Below are positions 1 through 12,200 of a stretch of 64,000 nucleotides of DNA, piece by piece. Source of the stretch: Antedon bifida (Eukaryota; Echinodermata; Crinoidea; Comatulida; Antedonidae); the NCBI GenBank assembly GCA_963402885.1, contig OY727103.1, positions 498,501 through 562,500 of the forward strand, given 5' to 3'. Positions within the stretch are counted from its first letter, which is position 1, and every line of letters starts with the position of its first letter. A model generated the notes under the pieces. It saw only the letters and a program-made list of their open reading frames with translations, searched no databases and was not told where the DNA came from. Made by a program: the position numbers and the translations under genes.

Positions 1-520
1 CTCTACTACTATGGTATGCACCCTCTGATGTACTTGAATATTCAGTATATCCATCACTATCAACTGTATATTTTGACGGCTGACACCGATCATAAATTTC
101 AGACAACAAATCATCAACAATTGAAGATTCTTTACGAATTTTACTAAATCTATTTTCTCTAACTATAGATGATAAATGTTCATCAAAAGAAGAATCTTCT
201 TCATCAATTTCATCGGTAATTTCATCAAAAATACTGTCATCATCATCAAGATCTAGAACCACCATTTGGCTGGCATCTGCACTGTGTAGAAAAGGGGTTG
301 CGACTGGTCTGTTTGCTTCTAAACTTTGATGATGATGAGGTGGCCTAGCGCGCAAGTCGTTCGCTCCAAAATGATTGGGCGTTGAAGTATTACGAGTCCA
401 TTCTGATTTATTAAAATTCCTTTCTGAACCGAAAGGTGTTTTTATGTAATCTTCGTCTTCTAATTCTGAGCTTTCTTCTGGTGAAAATTCATCCAAACTC
501 CTACGCCTAAGATTTGCCAT
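1..520 (-). CDS. First coding exon of an acidic protein, partial; tentative TBC1D30-like N-terminus
   Basis: An open frame starts at the ATG at 520 and runs without a stop to the window edge (about 173 codons). The protein opens MANLRRRSLDEF and is rich in Glu/Asp and Ser, with an acidic stretch DLDDDDSIFDEITDEIDEEDS near residues 88-107. Toward the edge it has SSIVDDLLSEIYDRC followed by Ser/Thr/acidic sequence; a similar arrangement of a short LLxEIY-like helix before a Ser-rich acidic stretch is what I recall from the N-terminus of the Rab-GAP TBC1D30, but the catalytic domain lies outside the window, so this is a hint only. A second ATG at 530 is in another frame and gives no long product. 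The exon is probably the 5' end of the gene because the sequence upstream (521-660) shows no acceptor feeding the frame. Confidence 0.6.
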   Translation of the reverse strand, partial: MANLRRRSLDEFSPEESSELEDEDYIKTPFGSERNFNKSEWTRNTSTPNHFGANDLRARPPHHHQSLEANRPVATPFLHSADASQMVVLDLDDDDSIFDEITDEIDEEDSSFDEHLSSIVRENRFSKIRKESSIVDDLLSEIYDRCQPSKYTVDSDGYTEYSSTSEGAYHSSR

Positions 521-1283
521 CTTTTGCCATGTTGGCCACCCGACAGTCAGCTGCAGAGATACCGTCTGTTATGATTCGTGAAATCGACCGATTCCTGACG
601 TAAAGAGGGCGTTTTTAGTAAACATTTACGTCATCACAGAAGTTCAACAGAGGGCAGCAGACATTAATATCATAAGAAATAATCAAATATTTTGGCACAG
701 AAATTATTTATTGAAAGTTCCCAACCACCAAAAAATAGCAATTTAAAAAAATATATTCAAATAAAAATTTATTTAAAAACATATCATAAAAAATGTTCAG
801 AATCCATTTTTGGATGTCCATATGATTTTGTAAAATAAAAAATTATTTTGATAGTCCAAACTAAAAACTAAGTAAATCAAAAAAGTAAGTCAGTATAGTA
901 TCAACCTCCACCAGCAGAACACGACAAATTCTTGAAAGACTATCAGATTTATAAAAAGAAAACGTTGTTTAAAAAAAGCGACAATTTTTACACTTTTATA
1001 CAGAGGAATTCTGTATGCTAATTCACGTGAATAAATAAACAGTTTGGTCTCGTACATAAACAATACTTTATACGTATTATACAAAACTTTAAACAAATAC
1101 ATTTTTTTCATAAAATATATCTATTATTTATAAGGCACATTTTTTTTTATTAAACCATGTATATTTTTCAGTCAAGGCAAATGAAATTAGCAACACAATT
1201 GACAAGACAGGCAAGCTAACACAACTGCTTTGAAACCAATGTTAACTATAATATGAACACTGTTTCTTCTTCTTTGCAACATA

Positions 1284-1289
1284 TTTATT
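1284..1289 (-). terminator. Candidate poly(A) signal for PORCN
   Basis: AATAAA on the minus strand about 46 nt after the PORCN stop. It is the first such hexamer downstream, but others occur further on in this AT-rich sequence, so the used site is uncertain. Confidence 0.35.
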
Positions 1290-1334
1290 CCTTCTTGTCA
1301 TTTTTTCTTCTTTTTGACGTAAATTCATTCATCT

Positions 1335-4300
1335 TCATTTTATCAACCAGTAGAAAATATAAGTTGCTATGGCAACATAGTGACTAGCAAAACCCAATTC
1401 TGACCATTTATCAAGGGTGTGGCTCATGTCGTATCCCTACAAGAAAACAAGTCACATGAGTATAATACAGTAACTGCACATTGAAAGGCAAATAAACTTA
1501 TAGATAAAATAAATATATTTTTTTTAAATACATCTGTACTGTTTCAAACCTCCATGTTTAAGTATAGAGGCTTATTTTAAGTAAGAACGGTCCTAATATT
1601 TAGTACGTTAGGAATCATGTACTAATTAATTTCCTGCAGTTACTGCAGTAACTGCATTTTTACTTTTTATGAAGAAGTCACTGCAATAAGCAGTACAGTG
1701 TGTTTATAAAAAAAAATGATTAAATTATTGATTAAGCAGGTTTTAAAGAGAAATCTAGTTACTGCAGTAAGTGCAGTAAAATAAACTCTAATTTCTCACC
1801 TCTTCCTCTTTCTCAGGATCACTGTCGAACATAACACCAAGATAAGCAAGATGAAACATAGCGAGGGCGCCAAACAGTATATTTATTAATATGACAAATA
1901 CATTTGACTGCAAAAAGAAATAATACATTTACTTATTACAATACTATCAAACTAGTGCCCAAATATGGTAGTGATATGATTAAATATGGTAGTGATATGA
2001 CATCATCATGTCCATATATGCGTACATCACATTTTTTGTCACATAAAGTTTGATAGTGTAGACAGAGCTTTATTCTTTTAATGTTACTTTATAAGCTTAA
2101 ATCAATATATTGTATATATATTTTTTTTTATATCTATGGTTTTCTGCTAGAAACTTCTAACATTTTATATTGATTTTCTTTATATATTTTTAATCTACTC
2201 ACAATTCAATTTTTATTGCAAAGAGTACAAAATAAAAAGCCATAATAAAAAATATTGCAACAAAAAAATCCATAAATGTCACCATACTTACAGAAGGATA
2301 TTTGTGTTCACATTTCTTACACCGTTTCGCTTGAATACACGCACTGTAGATCTCAGATAATCTTTTCCTAAAAACTGTACACAACAAAACGTATTATTAG
2401 TGAGTTTAAACTGACTGTAAAAAGTGGTAGGAGAGAGAAAGGTGTAGCGTTGCTCATACTAAAACAAAACATATTATACATTTTATTATGCTGTCGGAAG
2501 TTTGGCAACATTATTCACAACATCACCTTAAACACTTCAGTGTCAATCAAGGACTTACAAAAGTTAGAAAAGCTCTCGAAAAAATCCGTAAAAGCAGCAG
2601 CTGATATAAAAGTACCATATTATGTTTATATTATCTCCTTATAATGTAGTTTAGTTGTTACATAACTCAAAGATCTTATTAAAAAAATACAAAACCAAAT
2701 CTTACCATACTCAATGTAGGTATAGAGTCCTAATGAAAGCAATACAGCAGCAAGTTGAAAGTTAAGACCCTGATAGAAAAAGAAAATAATTGATTTATCA
2801 GACTAGATATCAGATTGAGCTAAAGATTGCTTCAATTATTCATTCATTTCTTTATTTCTGATAGTACACCCATATACAAATCATACAAAAAAAAAACCAA
2901 AAAGAGAAACATTTATATAACTGTAATCTAAGATTTCACCATTCTTATTAAACTTATTAATTATTTTTATTTATTAATATTATTAGTCTTTTAACACTAA
3001 ATCTACAAATAATAACATACATGTAATAGAGAGCTGGCGGCATAGGTCATTAGAATTGCTGTAAAGTTACCAAACTGTTTCGTAGTTTTAAAAACATCTG
3101 AAATAATAACAACAAGTATTTTATACAGTACCATATATTTGATAAAACACAATAAAGATTTTGGAATTTGTATCAGAGAGATAATCTTAAGTCGTACAAT
3201 CGAACAAATAGCCAGGAGCTCCGGGGCCCTGAGCAGTGCCCAGAGGAAAAAACAGGCATTAAAATATGTAGAAAACGGCTTAGGGTTCCTAAACCAGCGG
3301 CCTCAGGTCTCTACATTACACTGTAGATGGGTTTTATTGATCACCTTAGAATCAGCGTTAAGTCAGTCTTAACTCTGAGCATAGATACTTACACGTCTTA
3401 AGCCATGTGTGCATTGGTAAGTTCCAATTGGTAACTACTTCTACAAGTGATCTAGGAATCTCTACCAACGATGGCTTACTAACGGGATAATCCCTACAAA
3501 ACAAAACAACCTGTTCAATACTCTCATTCATTATCAGTTTGAAAGGCAAAAACACAAAGACCACTGGGCCGTACTTAAAGCTTGTAAGTTGGTTCTAAAA
3601 CACTTACCAAGTTGTTGAATCGCTACTTGACTTGTAACCAAGCCCAGATGCTATGCAAGTTAACGAAGACAAATAACTGATGAAGTAATGACTAAAACGG
3701 AATGATAACGCATCACGATATGCATGCAACCATCTACGGAAAAAAAAACAACTATCAATAAATAATATTGTACAATATGGGTTGAAGGTTTACTTGGGGA
3801 GTATATATCAAACAGGTCTAAGTAGAAGACAATTAATGTATGTGTGTCTTGTGTTTGACAGAATGGTTAGGATTTTTTAGTTTCTTTCTAATTGAGAATT
3901 AGGACTGGTAAAGCTCTATCTACACTATCAAACTAGTTTGACAAAACAAGTGTGATGTGCCCAAATATGGTAGTCATATGCTTAAATATGGTAGTGATAT
4001 GACATCATCATGTCCATATATGGGCATATTTTTTTGTTACATAAAGTTTGATAGTGTAGACAGAGCTTAAGAATTCATGTGTGTTATTGTATAGACTGAA
4101 TTCAATGGTTAAGATTTAAATTGTTCAGTTCCTTCAGTTAGTTACAGCTACTAAACATGTGGCAACAAACTTAAGATGGGAAGTAAGAATAAGGAGCTTT
4201 TAATTTGAGATGACCTATGACATATGCATTGATGTGTCATTGTCTGGACCTAGAAAAAGCATTGAAGCTGTTGAGAAATAGAGAATGTCCCAACTTCTCT

Positions 4301-7019
4301 GCATGGCTGTCGGTCATTCTAATCAAAAGCTACATAAGTAAGTTCTTAGTGACAACTAACTAACCTGTAATCGTAGGTGAGAAACATAGTGGTAGCTATA
4401 CACGTTGATATGAGTAAACACACCATTGCTTTCACACAGGTGACGAACATACTTCTGACCCAATTAAAATTCTACAAAAAGACAAACATAAATTGATGTT
4501 AGTACCAACAACTGGCATAATGAATTGAAAATGATTAATAAAGATTATGATGATATCGATAAAGATTATGATAATGACAAAGATTATGATGATATCGATA
4601 AAGATTATGATATCGATAAAGATTATGATGATATTGATAAAGATTATGATAATATCGATAAAGATTATGATGATATCGATAAAGATTATGATAATATCGA
4701 TAAAGATTATGATGATATCGATAAAGATTATGATGATATTGATAAAGATTATGGTGATATTGATAAAGATTATGATGATATCGATAAAGATTATGGTGAT
4801 ATTGATAAAGATTATGATATCGATAAAGATTATGATGATATCGATAAAGATTATGATAAGTTTGCGGTACACCACATATATTTAGTTCTGAAAACTGAGT
4901 TTTTCGACGTTTCGATCAATACACTTTGATTGTCTTCAGGAGTGAGAATCTCCTCTCGTCGCCATGCAAACATTCAAACAATAGATGATAATGATAACTT
5001 ACAACTATTGGAATGTTTGTAAGTTTGCAATACGTTGAATAACTCATCCAGGGTCCGTAAATGACGGTGCCTGGGAAGAACACGTAGCCATAGAACTGGA
5101 CAATGTCCGGCATCTCCTTGACCACACCATGATCACAATCAAACGCCAATGATATTAGTTTCATTACAAGCACCATTTGAACACCTACAAATTAAAATCA
5201 TGGCAATACACAAAATTACTTCTTAAAACATTTATTTATTTTTATTATTTTTATTTATTTAAAACATATTTATACAGGATAAAAACACATTAGTTGTAGC
5301 ACCTGTTTTAAATATGGTCCTAAATAAAAGGTTAAAAACTAAAGCTCTCACTACACTATCAAACTTCATGTGACAAAAAAAGTGATGTGCCCATATGGAC
5401 ACGATGATGTGATATCACTACCATATTTGGGTATATCACTACCATATTTGGGCACATCACACTAGTTTGATAGAGCTTTAGAGGATAAGCACTAAGTTCA
5501 ATAAAGTGCAATACTATACCTCTGATTCTATGCCATTCTGCTGGTTCTGCTATGAAGAATTCCCTTAAAAAACAAGTAAAACATGTTGCAATCTAAATGT
5601 GTTTGTATGATGTTTATACAAAGTTTGCAAAAATTCCTTTTTGTTATGTACTGTAGAGAGTGGCACTGTAGCTTGGGTAGTAATCATGCTTGCCTCCCAA
5701 TCCCAGAGTCTTGGTTCAAATCTGACTGGATTTGTTTCATGGAATGAAAAATGCTTTTAACTAATATACTTTGTTATTTACTGTATAGAGTATATGCATG
5801 CAACTAAGTGTGTATGTTGCTTGGTTTAATCAAGGCGGAGAATATGTACATAGTACTGTTGGTATTTTTCACAGCCAGACACAAGATCTAAGGACTGTTA
5901 CGAGTTCCTATCTTGGCAAGGTGAGTTCAGTGTCCTGTTGTTAGATTGCCTCGGTTTAATGTAAAGGTTTGTCATCTTTCATGTGCTCACACTAAAAATA
6001 TTAGGCTAGTTCATTTTCAGTCAGTACAGTAATTTAAAGATTCTTACCAAAAGATTAGGTAGCTAACGAGACCTACACCAACATAGGCACCTTTTTGTTT
6101 GATATCAAGGAGTGATGTGATCAGAAGAAGAGTGTAACCTAATACAGACAGATAGATTATGTGTAGTATTAAGTTCTCAAAAACCATGGCAACGCTTGTA
6201 AATCCAACTGCTATGGACAAAATGTGAACGACGACGGACGGCATACCTGCAGGAAAAAAGAACAAAAATGTTGAATTAATGATGAATTTTATTTTCATTG
6301 TGACATTCTCAACCTTAATTTATTTCCTTTATAATAGGGTTTATTCATCATGCAAACCTTTAAACTTGGATTTACTTTCGCTATAAAATATAAAAGATAT
6401 ACTGTGACCATGCACTTTTAATTTTTTGTTTGTACAGTTCATGGTATGTTTATTGGACATTAAATTTTAAGGTTAAGGCTTGGTTCCCACTAGAGACACA
6501 ACGCAGGGATGCAAGTCACAAATTAGTCAAACTGTTGCTTGTCATTGGTAATCAATGTCTTGCATTGCGTCTTTAGTGCAACCGAGCTTTAAAGCTCTGT
6601 CTACACTATCAAACTTTATATGACAAAAAATGTGATGTGCCCATATATGGACATGATGATGTCATATCACTACCATATTGGCCATATCACTACCAGATTT
6701 TGGCACATCACACTTTTTTTGTAAATCTAGTTTGATAGTGTAGACAGAGCTTAACAGGAAGCTTACCAACTTGAGCTACGATATTAATACTAATACAAAA
6801 GAATACAAGGTGTGAAAGCATGGCTGCTCCTTGCTGTAACGTTGGTATCATGCACTCGGTGACAAGTTCTGTGTACGTCGGTGGCTCCATCCTTTGATTA
6901 CCATAATCTGCATAGTCGCCATAGTCACCGTAATCTCCCCCCATACCTCCCATCATATTGTACAAATCATCGGGGTAATCGCCTTCATCCGGATAATCTC
7001 CATAATCCATCATGTCCAT
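1335..7019 (-). CDS. PORCN: Protein-serine O-palmitoleoyltransferase Porcupine (MBOAT family)
   Basis: Twelve coding exons in transcript order: 7019-6767, 6246-6048, 5563-5520, 5184-5003, 4471-4365, 3733-3608, 3493-3393, 3097-3021, 2769-2706, 2374-2292, 1907-1800, 1436-1335. All junctions are GT/AG and phases agree, giving 481 aa (human about 460). Porcupine sits in the ER membrane and attaches palmitoleate to Wnt proteins, which is needed for their secretion. Family-specific stretches are plain: [52 protein letters not shown] near 327-335, and ASSLLHG with the invariant MBOAT histidine at residue 363; the C-terminus [10 protein letters not shown] matches Porcupine. Many hydrophobic helices are spread along the chain. 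The N-terminus is unusual: an acidic Asp/Tyr/Gly stretch of about 45 residues (repeated GDY) precedes the conserved region. Introns hold four family-1 elements and one minisatellite. Confidence 0.96.
1944..2072. mobile_element. Family-1 MITE-like element, left end shortened
   Basis: Right end GTAGACAGAGCTT and internal GGTAGTGATATG units match the other copies; only CTATCAAACTAG remains on the left. Lies in the PORCN intron before the 1907 acceptor. Confidence 0.8.
3909..4070. mobile_element. Family-1 MITE-like element, full length
   Basis: Ends AAGCTCTATCTACACTATC and GATAGTGTAGACAGAGCTT are inverted repeats; between them are CCCAAATATGG units and a central CATCATCATGTCC. PORCN intron. Confidence 0.85.
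4530..4860. repeat. 18/21-bp minisatellite, AAAGATTATGATGATATCGAT
   Basis: About 16 copies in the PORCN intron between 5003 and 4471. It is open on both strands (Asp/Lys/Tyr repeat one way, Ile/Phe the other), which reflects the repeat and not a gene. Confidence 0.9.
5340..5480. mobile_element. Family-1 MITE-like element
   Basis: Left end AAGCTCTCACTACACTATC; right end shortened to GTTTGATAGAGCTTT. Forty nucleotides from a PORCN exon end. Confidence 0.8.
5661..5731 (+). mobile_element. tRNA-derived SINE-like fragment
   Basis: A-box-like TAGCTTGGGTAG (5669) and B-box-like GGTTCAAATCT (5713) are spaced as in a tRNA gene, but the arms do not form a proper tRNA. PORCN intron. Confidence 0.4.
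6477..6590. mobile_element. Family-2 inverted-repeat element, diverged
   Basis: Ends GGCTTGGTTCCCACTAGAG and TTTAGTGCAACCGAGCTTT with TTGCTTGTCATTGGT inside, as in the CG-rich copies but decayed. Confidence 0.7.
6590..6743. mobile_element. Family-1 MITE-like element, full length
   Basis: Ends AAGCTCTGTCTACACTATC / GTAGACAGAGCTTA. Starts exactly where a family-2 element ends, and lies 23 nt beyond the first PORCN exon donor. Confidence 0.85.
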
Positions 7020-7347
7020 ATTGTCTAATCATAAAAAAGAAATTGTTAAAAAAATGTTTAGTTCAGTAGTAGTGTTTAGTCTTCAGAAATTCTCCTCATT
7101 CAAAAATCAGAGCTAGGCCCAACTACCACTACACACTACTGCGGTAGAAATGGACTGTGCAGTGTCAGTGTAGGAATTTTACTGTGTGGTGCTCGCTTAC
7201 ACTAAATTCCCACACTCTGTGCTAGCCTAGCCCTAACTATAGTTAACTGAAGGATCTTCTAGCATATAGTTGTGTGGCGAATATAATAAAATTAACAGAA
7301 TCATATACAGCAATTTAAATTCCATTTTAAAAAGCTTAGAAAATTAC

Positions 7348-7500
7348 CTTTTAAGTGTAGAAATGATGCTCGCGTGGCACACAAGGTTGTTGCTTCTCTG
7401 AGCCCTTTCACGGTTCAATGATCCTAATATTTACCAAAAGGTCACGGTTGGTTGGTTCTTGGTTGTTGGTGATTGATCGATAATCGATTGTCGATAAGTT
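7348..7500 (-). other. Candidate 5' untranslated exon and promoter region of PORCN
   Basis: A good donor (AAG/GTAATT on the minus strand) lies at 7348/7347, and the PORCN start codon exon is preceded by a plausible acceptor (TATGATTAG) about 6 nt before the ATG. This suggests a non-coding first exon ending at 7348; its 5' end cannot be seen and 7500 is only a nominal limit. Confidence 0.3.
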
Positions 7501-8505
7501 CATTCGACATTCTCTCTCTCATGTTTCTGAGTATATCGAATGATTAATGAATTGTATTTGACTTAGTTCATTATAAATTATAACTTAAAATTGGAGAGGA
7601 ATAATATTTGTTTTGGTATTTGCCGCCGGTCCATGCAACGGAGGAGAGGACAATCCTCCCTATCACGATCTTTGGCTGAACAGGCACCGGCGCGCGCGTA
7701 GCACATAATTGATTGCTATGGTACGCGTTTCCGAAACGCATTTCCGGTACGCGCATTCTGTGGTTTCATTGCGTTTTACGGTTTTTGCAACACAAAAAGT
7801 AATGGAAAGACTCATCCGTTACACATCATAGTAGACAGTAGACATGTACTTCATTGAATGAGTCGGATTACTACTATTTTGATATCTATGCAAAACATTC
7901 TAATTTATACTTCGCTGGATTAACCCCCTCTATGCTGTCTGAATACAATCATAACATTATGTTCCATCATCCGAAAGCTTATAAATGGAAACATATTGTT
8001 AATTTAAGTCTCAATCTATTTGTTAACAGTATCGTGGAATAATTATAAATTACTCAATTGTAATGAAATTATATTTGCGCGGGAGAAAGTGTCAGTGGTT
8101 CAAATTACCGTCGTCTGCTCGCATATTATTACATAGTTAGGCTATATCATTCTTACGAGTTTTTAATTAATTAATCCTGATTTTTAGACGTTATCTCAGT
8201 GACTGGCGCATTTTGACGATCGAGAATCGTCCATGTAACAGCAGGTACTATGTTTATGTTTTATAATATAAAGTGTCTGATATAGTAAATCGTCAGATTC
8301 TATGTCAAGTCGTATAACTGTCTTAATTGCAATTCTGTCGTGTGGACAGGACGTAGCGCACGTACGTTCCATTCTGGGATTCATTAGCTGTTATCAAACG
8401 AAGACGGAACGGCTAGCTGTTGTAGACGGGTTGACAAGCTAATTCCTTAACGTTAAACCTAAGTAAGTAAACAGTGGATTTTAAGTCGATAGGACATATT
8501 TCACA

Positions 8506-8511
8506 ATGGCG
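8506..8511 (+). other. Possible upstream exon end with an out-of-frame ATG
   Basis: ATGGCG is followed directly by a good donor GTAAGC at 8512. An acceptor (TTGTTCAATAG) ends at 8918, ten nucleotides before the ATG of the small membrane protein. If these are joined, the upstream ATG opens a short frame of about 19 codons that overlaps the main start out of frame. Another donor, CTAA/GTAAGT near 8461, is an alternative. The first exon is inferred only from splice-site strings. Confidence 0.3.
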
Positions 8512-8928
8512 GTAAGCTGCACTGTAAAGCTACTGTCCAGATCGTCAATATAGGCCTATTGATGCTTTAGGGTATCACAGCCCATGATCCATGTACGGTA
8601 TTAATTACAACAGCAGTCATACATAATGTAAGCACTGTTATGTCTAGTGATAGCTTTACATATGCAATGTTGTCAGTGAAACCAAACAATATTGGTGTGA
8701 AACAATACAAATTCGACGCGTGCGTTCAAACAATGATGAAAATGGCACGCGCGTAAAAAGACGTTGAACAAAATGTACCACCAAAGTTATATCATTATCG
8801 GTTTTATTTACAGATATCTGTGACTGGTTATCAAGTCTGACTGCACACGAGGAACTGATCTACAAATCTTCTTTAAAAAAAAATTATTTAATATAATTAC
8901 TCAATTCTTGTTCAATAGATAACAGAGA

Positions 8929-9231
8929 ATGGCACTGCACATGGCAGTCTGGGCGTTCCTAGTAATCTGTAGTATCATCTTCCTGCTGTTTATTATTGTA
9001 ATTATTCTCAGGATCTGCCATTATGGCGGACGGCGTGACTCAAAGACCCGACAATGCCGGTTACCATGGGAACTACATTTAGACAACGCCCAACAGGGAA
9101 AAGGGGTGGACGCACAAGACAATGTTGATGTTCTTCTGCCAATTCCGTTTAACAAGGTGGCAGAAAGGGAGTTCGGTGAAGGGGCCCCGATAATGATTGG
9201 CCATAATCAGTTCTGGAACGTATATGATTGA
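8929..9231 (+). CDS. Small single-pass membrane protein, unrecognised
   Basis: A 100-codon frame from ATG to TGA. Residues about 5-27 are a strong hydrophobic helix (VWAFLVICSIIFLLFIIVII), followed by a basic stretch (RICHYGGRRDSKTR) that would face the cytosol, then a soluble tail with PWELHLDNAQQ, LLPIPFN and FGEGAPIMIGHNQFW. The short N-terminus before the helix and the basic flank favour a type III (Nout-Cin) orientation. I do not recognise a family. Support for a real gene: a good acceptor just upstream, higher GC than the surroundings, and a sensible domain layout. It lies head-to-head with PORCN, about 1.4 kb from that gene's candidate first exon. Confidence 0.6.
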   Translation: MALHMAVWAFLVICSIIFLLFIIVIILRICHYGGRRDSKTRQCRLPWELHLDNAQQGKGVDAQDNVDVLLPIPFNKVAEREFGEGAPIMIGHNQFWNVYD

Positions 9232-9239
9232 GAGCTTAT

Positions 9240-9302
9240 AAATGACTGGACATTAAATGACCGTTGGCTGGACATTAAATGACCATTGGCTGGACATTAC
9301 AT
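9240..9302 (+). repeat. Short tandem repeat after the small membrane gene
   Basis: About 2.5 copies of a roughly 22-bp unit containing GGCTGGACATTAAATGACC directly after the stop codon region; probably in the 3' UTR. Confidence 0.6.
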
Positions 9303-11217
9303 TACATCAGTTTAATTGATGAACATCATAATAAGCTGGGAGTTTGACGAAGCTCAGAGAGGACAATGCAAAACGTTGTCTATCTGCTGCTGCTCTCTGA
9401 CCAGAGAGTTGCCGAACAGAATGATGTGGATGGATGGAGGAGAAAACATTGTCCATGTATTGTTTAAATATCTGCCTTGATTATTATTTTATAATGAGGA
9501 AAGTTTGGCGACTAAAAATTGAGAGTTGGAACGCGTTTCGCTTTTGTAACGCTTAATTCCGATAACTTTCTCGAAACACGTTCACTTTTGTAACGCGTTT
9601 ATGCGTAATTTCGTGTCAACTTATTTACTTGTAAACGCATGACGTATTTTACGTCACGTCTGCTCTAATCGCACGCACGCACACAACAACGATGTAGGTC
9701 TATAGGGCCTAGGCAATGACTACAGATTACATTTAACACATTAAACTATTTTTTAAGGAGGATATATTCACTGTACAATATAATACTAATTAGAAGACTA
9801 CGTTACTTCATTGTTTCATTCAGTATATAGCTTATGATGTTGATTACAAGATTTGTCATTATATATTTTATATTTTTTCAATTGTATTACCGTCGTATAT
9901 GTTCCATACATTAGTGTACTGTACTTCACTGTGAACAACAACGTATAATCTTGATTGATGATGTACATAATTCGTAACAGGAACATGATTTTGACGCGCG
10001 CGTCCAAAAACTGATTATCATCATTTTGAGAATACGCTCATATGCAGTGTATGGCTTACTGTATTTCATACTATGAACAACAAGGTATTATAGGCTATAC
10101 CTAATATCTTGATGAATGTTAACAGTTCGTACATTTCAACACATCCTATAATACCGATCACAACATGAATTTAACGCGCGCGTTCAAAAGCTCAGAGTCA
10201 TCATTTTGAAAATGCGCTCTTCGTAAATGTGCAAGTCTTCGTGTCACTGACGAAATGTGACCATAGGTGGTCATATTATTCTGTTATCTACTACTTCACT
10301 GTTTATTTGTATCGGTACTTTATTATGTATTCGCTCATTTATCAAGTAGCTGTCGACAGCAACAATCCTGCCATTTGTCAATTTTAAATATATAAACACG
10401 AGTTGCGAAATGGAAGTAGTATAAGAATTTTGATTTAAACCTTGAATTTAATATTTAATGTTATAAAAAACCTTTAAAAAATTCCTGTCATTTGATTGGA
10501 TGATTGTAGGTGTCACATGGCGTGCAATATTACGCACTATTGAACGGTCGTTCTGTAAATATTTTAAATGAGTAAAGACATTTTGGTAACACAGCCTTTC
10601 ATTTTGAAATAAATTGTATTTTTAACGAGCAATATATCGTACGGTATAATTTCTTACATGTTTCCCGTATATATACGTAATTTAAACAGCACGGATACGT
10701 AAGTTTAAAGGAATACTGTAAAATACGTAATTTTAAAAGATTAATACCGGAATACGATTAAATTCAATCGCAGTTTGTATAATAAAAAAAAGATGGCTTC
10801 ATTGATCGACAGGAGAGAAATATTTAAATCATCGATTTAAAACTGACCCCAGATAAATAAACTAAACGTGTTTGAATGAGGATATTGTATACGCAATTAG
10901 TGACTTTAACAATATCACCTGTACAGTACATAAGCAATATGACATAACAGTCCAGCCTTCATCAACCCGCGTGCCTTCCCGATTTATGATTGGACTGAGT
11001 ACAAGGACCCACCTGGCCCCCATCTACATTTGGGTTTCAAACTAAAACATCTAATAATACACTCAACTAAGATATGAAAAATGGCAGAGTATAAATAGAA
11101 GCAAAATAAACTAAACAGGAGAGTAAAAATGCTAAAAAGGGTATGACCTGTTGAATAATGGCTCGAAAGATATATGGAAAGCTATGTATGAAGAATGTCT
11201 TCATCTTAAACATGATT

Positions 11218-11560
11218 CCGCCGACGCAACGCAAGGACGTACGCGCAATGCAAGCGAGTTGACCAATGACAAGCCACTGTTCGAATAATCCACCGCTTGT
11301 GGATCACTTAAGCTTGGTTCCCACTAGAACGTAACGCAAGGACGTAAACGCAACGTAAGCGTTTTAGCCAATGACAAGCGAAGTTATAGACAGTTAGCAA
11401 TCACAAGCGAATAAGCCATCGCTTGTGATTGGTCAATTCACTTGCGTTGCGTTACGTCCTTGCGTTGCGTCGCTAATGGGAACCACGCTTTACGTTGCGT
11501 TACGTCATTGCGTTGCGTCGCTTGTGGGAACCACGATTTACAAGCGATAGATATAACTGC
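11218..11560. mobile_element. Cluster of family-2 elements
   Basis: One nearly complete element (left end AAGCTTGGTTCCCACTAG at 11311) is flanked by partial copies on both sides. Shared words: CGCAACGCAAGGACGTA, ACCAATGACAAGC, CGCTTGTGATTGGTC, TTGCGTTGCGTCGCTAATGG. The right side holds a duplicated right end. Confidence 0.75.
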
Positions 11561-12118
11561 TGCTTGTGATTGGCCAAATACATGCGCAGCGTGTACGTAC
11601 GTGCGTTGCGCGCCAGGAAACAAGCTTTTAATTACGAAGTTTTGATTTTGATTTAAAAATGTCAAAATTAATCCTTTACTGTTATTCCATAAGGGTCACT
11701 GTCCTCCTTTTCTAATGTCGCATTTAAAACAGATAATCGCGGAATACAGAATTTATGTAGTATGATATATAGACCATATGTATAGAATATCATCATTACG
11801 ATACCAAACTAAACGTTGTACAAAACACAACGTTAAATATATCGAAAAAACAACGCAGCTCAATCTGTTAGGCCTACTACAGCACGAACAATTACAGTAT
11901 GATTTTTGCAGACAAGACCCCTTTCTTATTCATATTCTCTGTATATCTATAATATGTACAGTATCATTGGCAAATGCTGTAATACAGTATCACACATGGA
12001 TCACATGTGACACCTGTATCATAGGCCATTAAACTAATTAACATAATACACAGAGAGATATATGTGAGAGATAACACCATATGTGGAGATACAGTAATAT
12101 TTACAGTGATTTTGTATT

Positions 12119-12200
12119 AACAGGATTTGAACCAAAACCCTGGAATTTAAAGGCAACCTTACCATTAAATCTGAATTGTTATCGACTGTATTGCTTAACG
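12119..12200 (-). mobile_element. Possible tRNA-derived SINE remnant
   Basis: B-box-like GGTTCAAATCC on the minus strand; the A box is not convincing. Confidence 0.22.

Noticed and set aside
4432-4929. Long open frames on both strands (Ile/Phe-rich one way, Asp/Lys/Tyr-rich the other)
   Set aside because: They are the reading of an 18/21-bp minisatellite inside a PORCN intron; no splice or start context.
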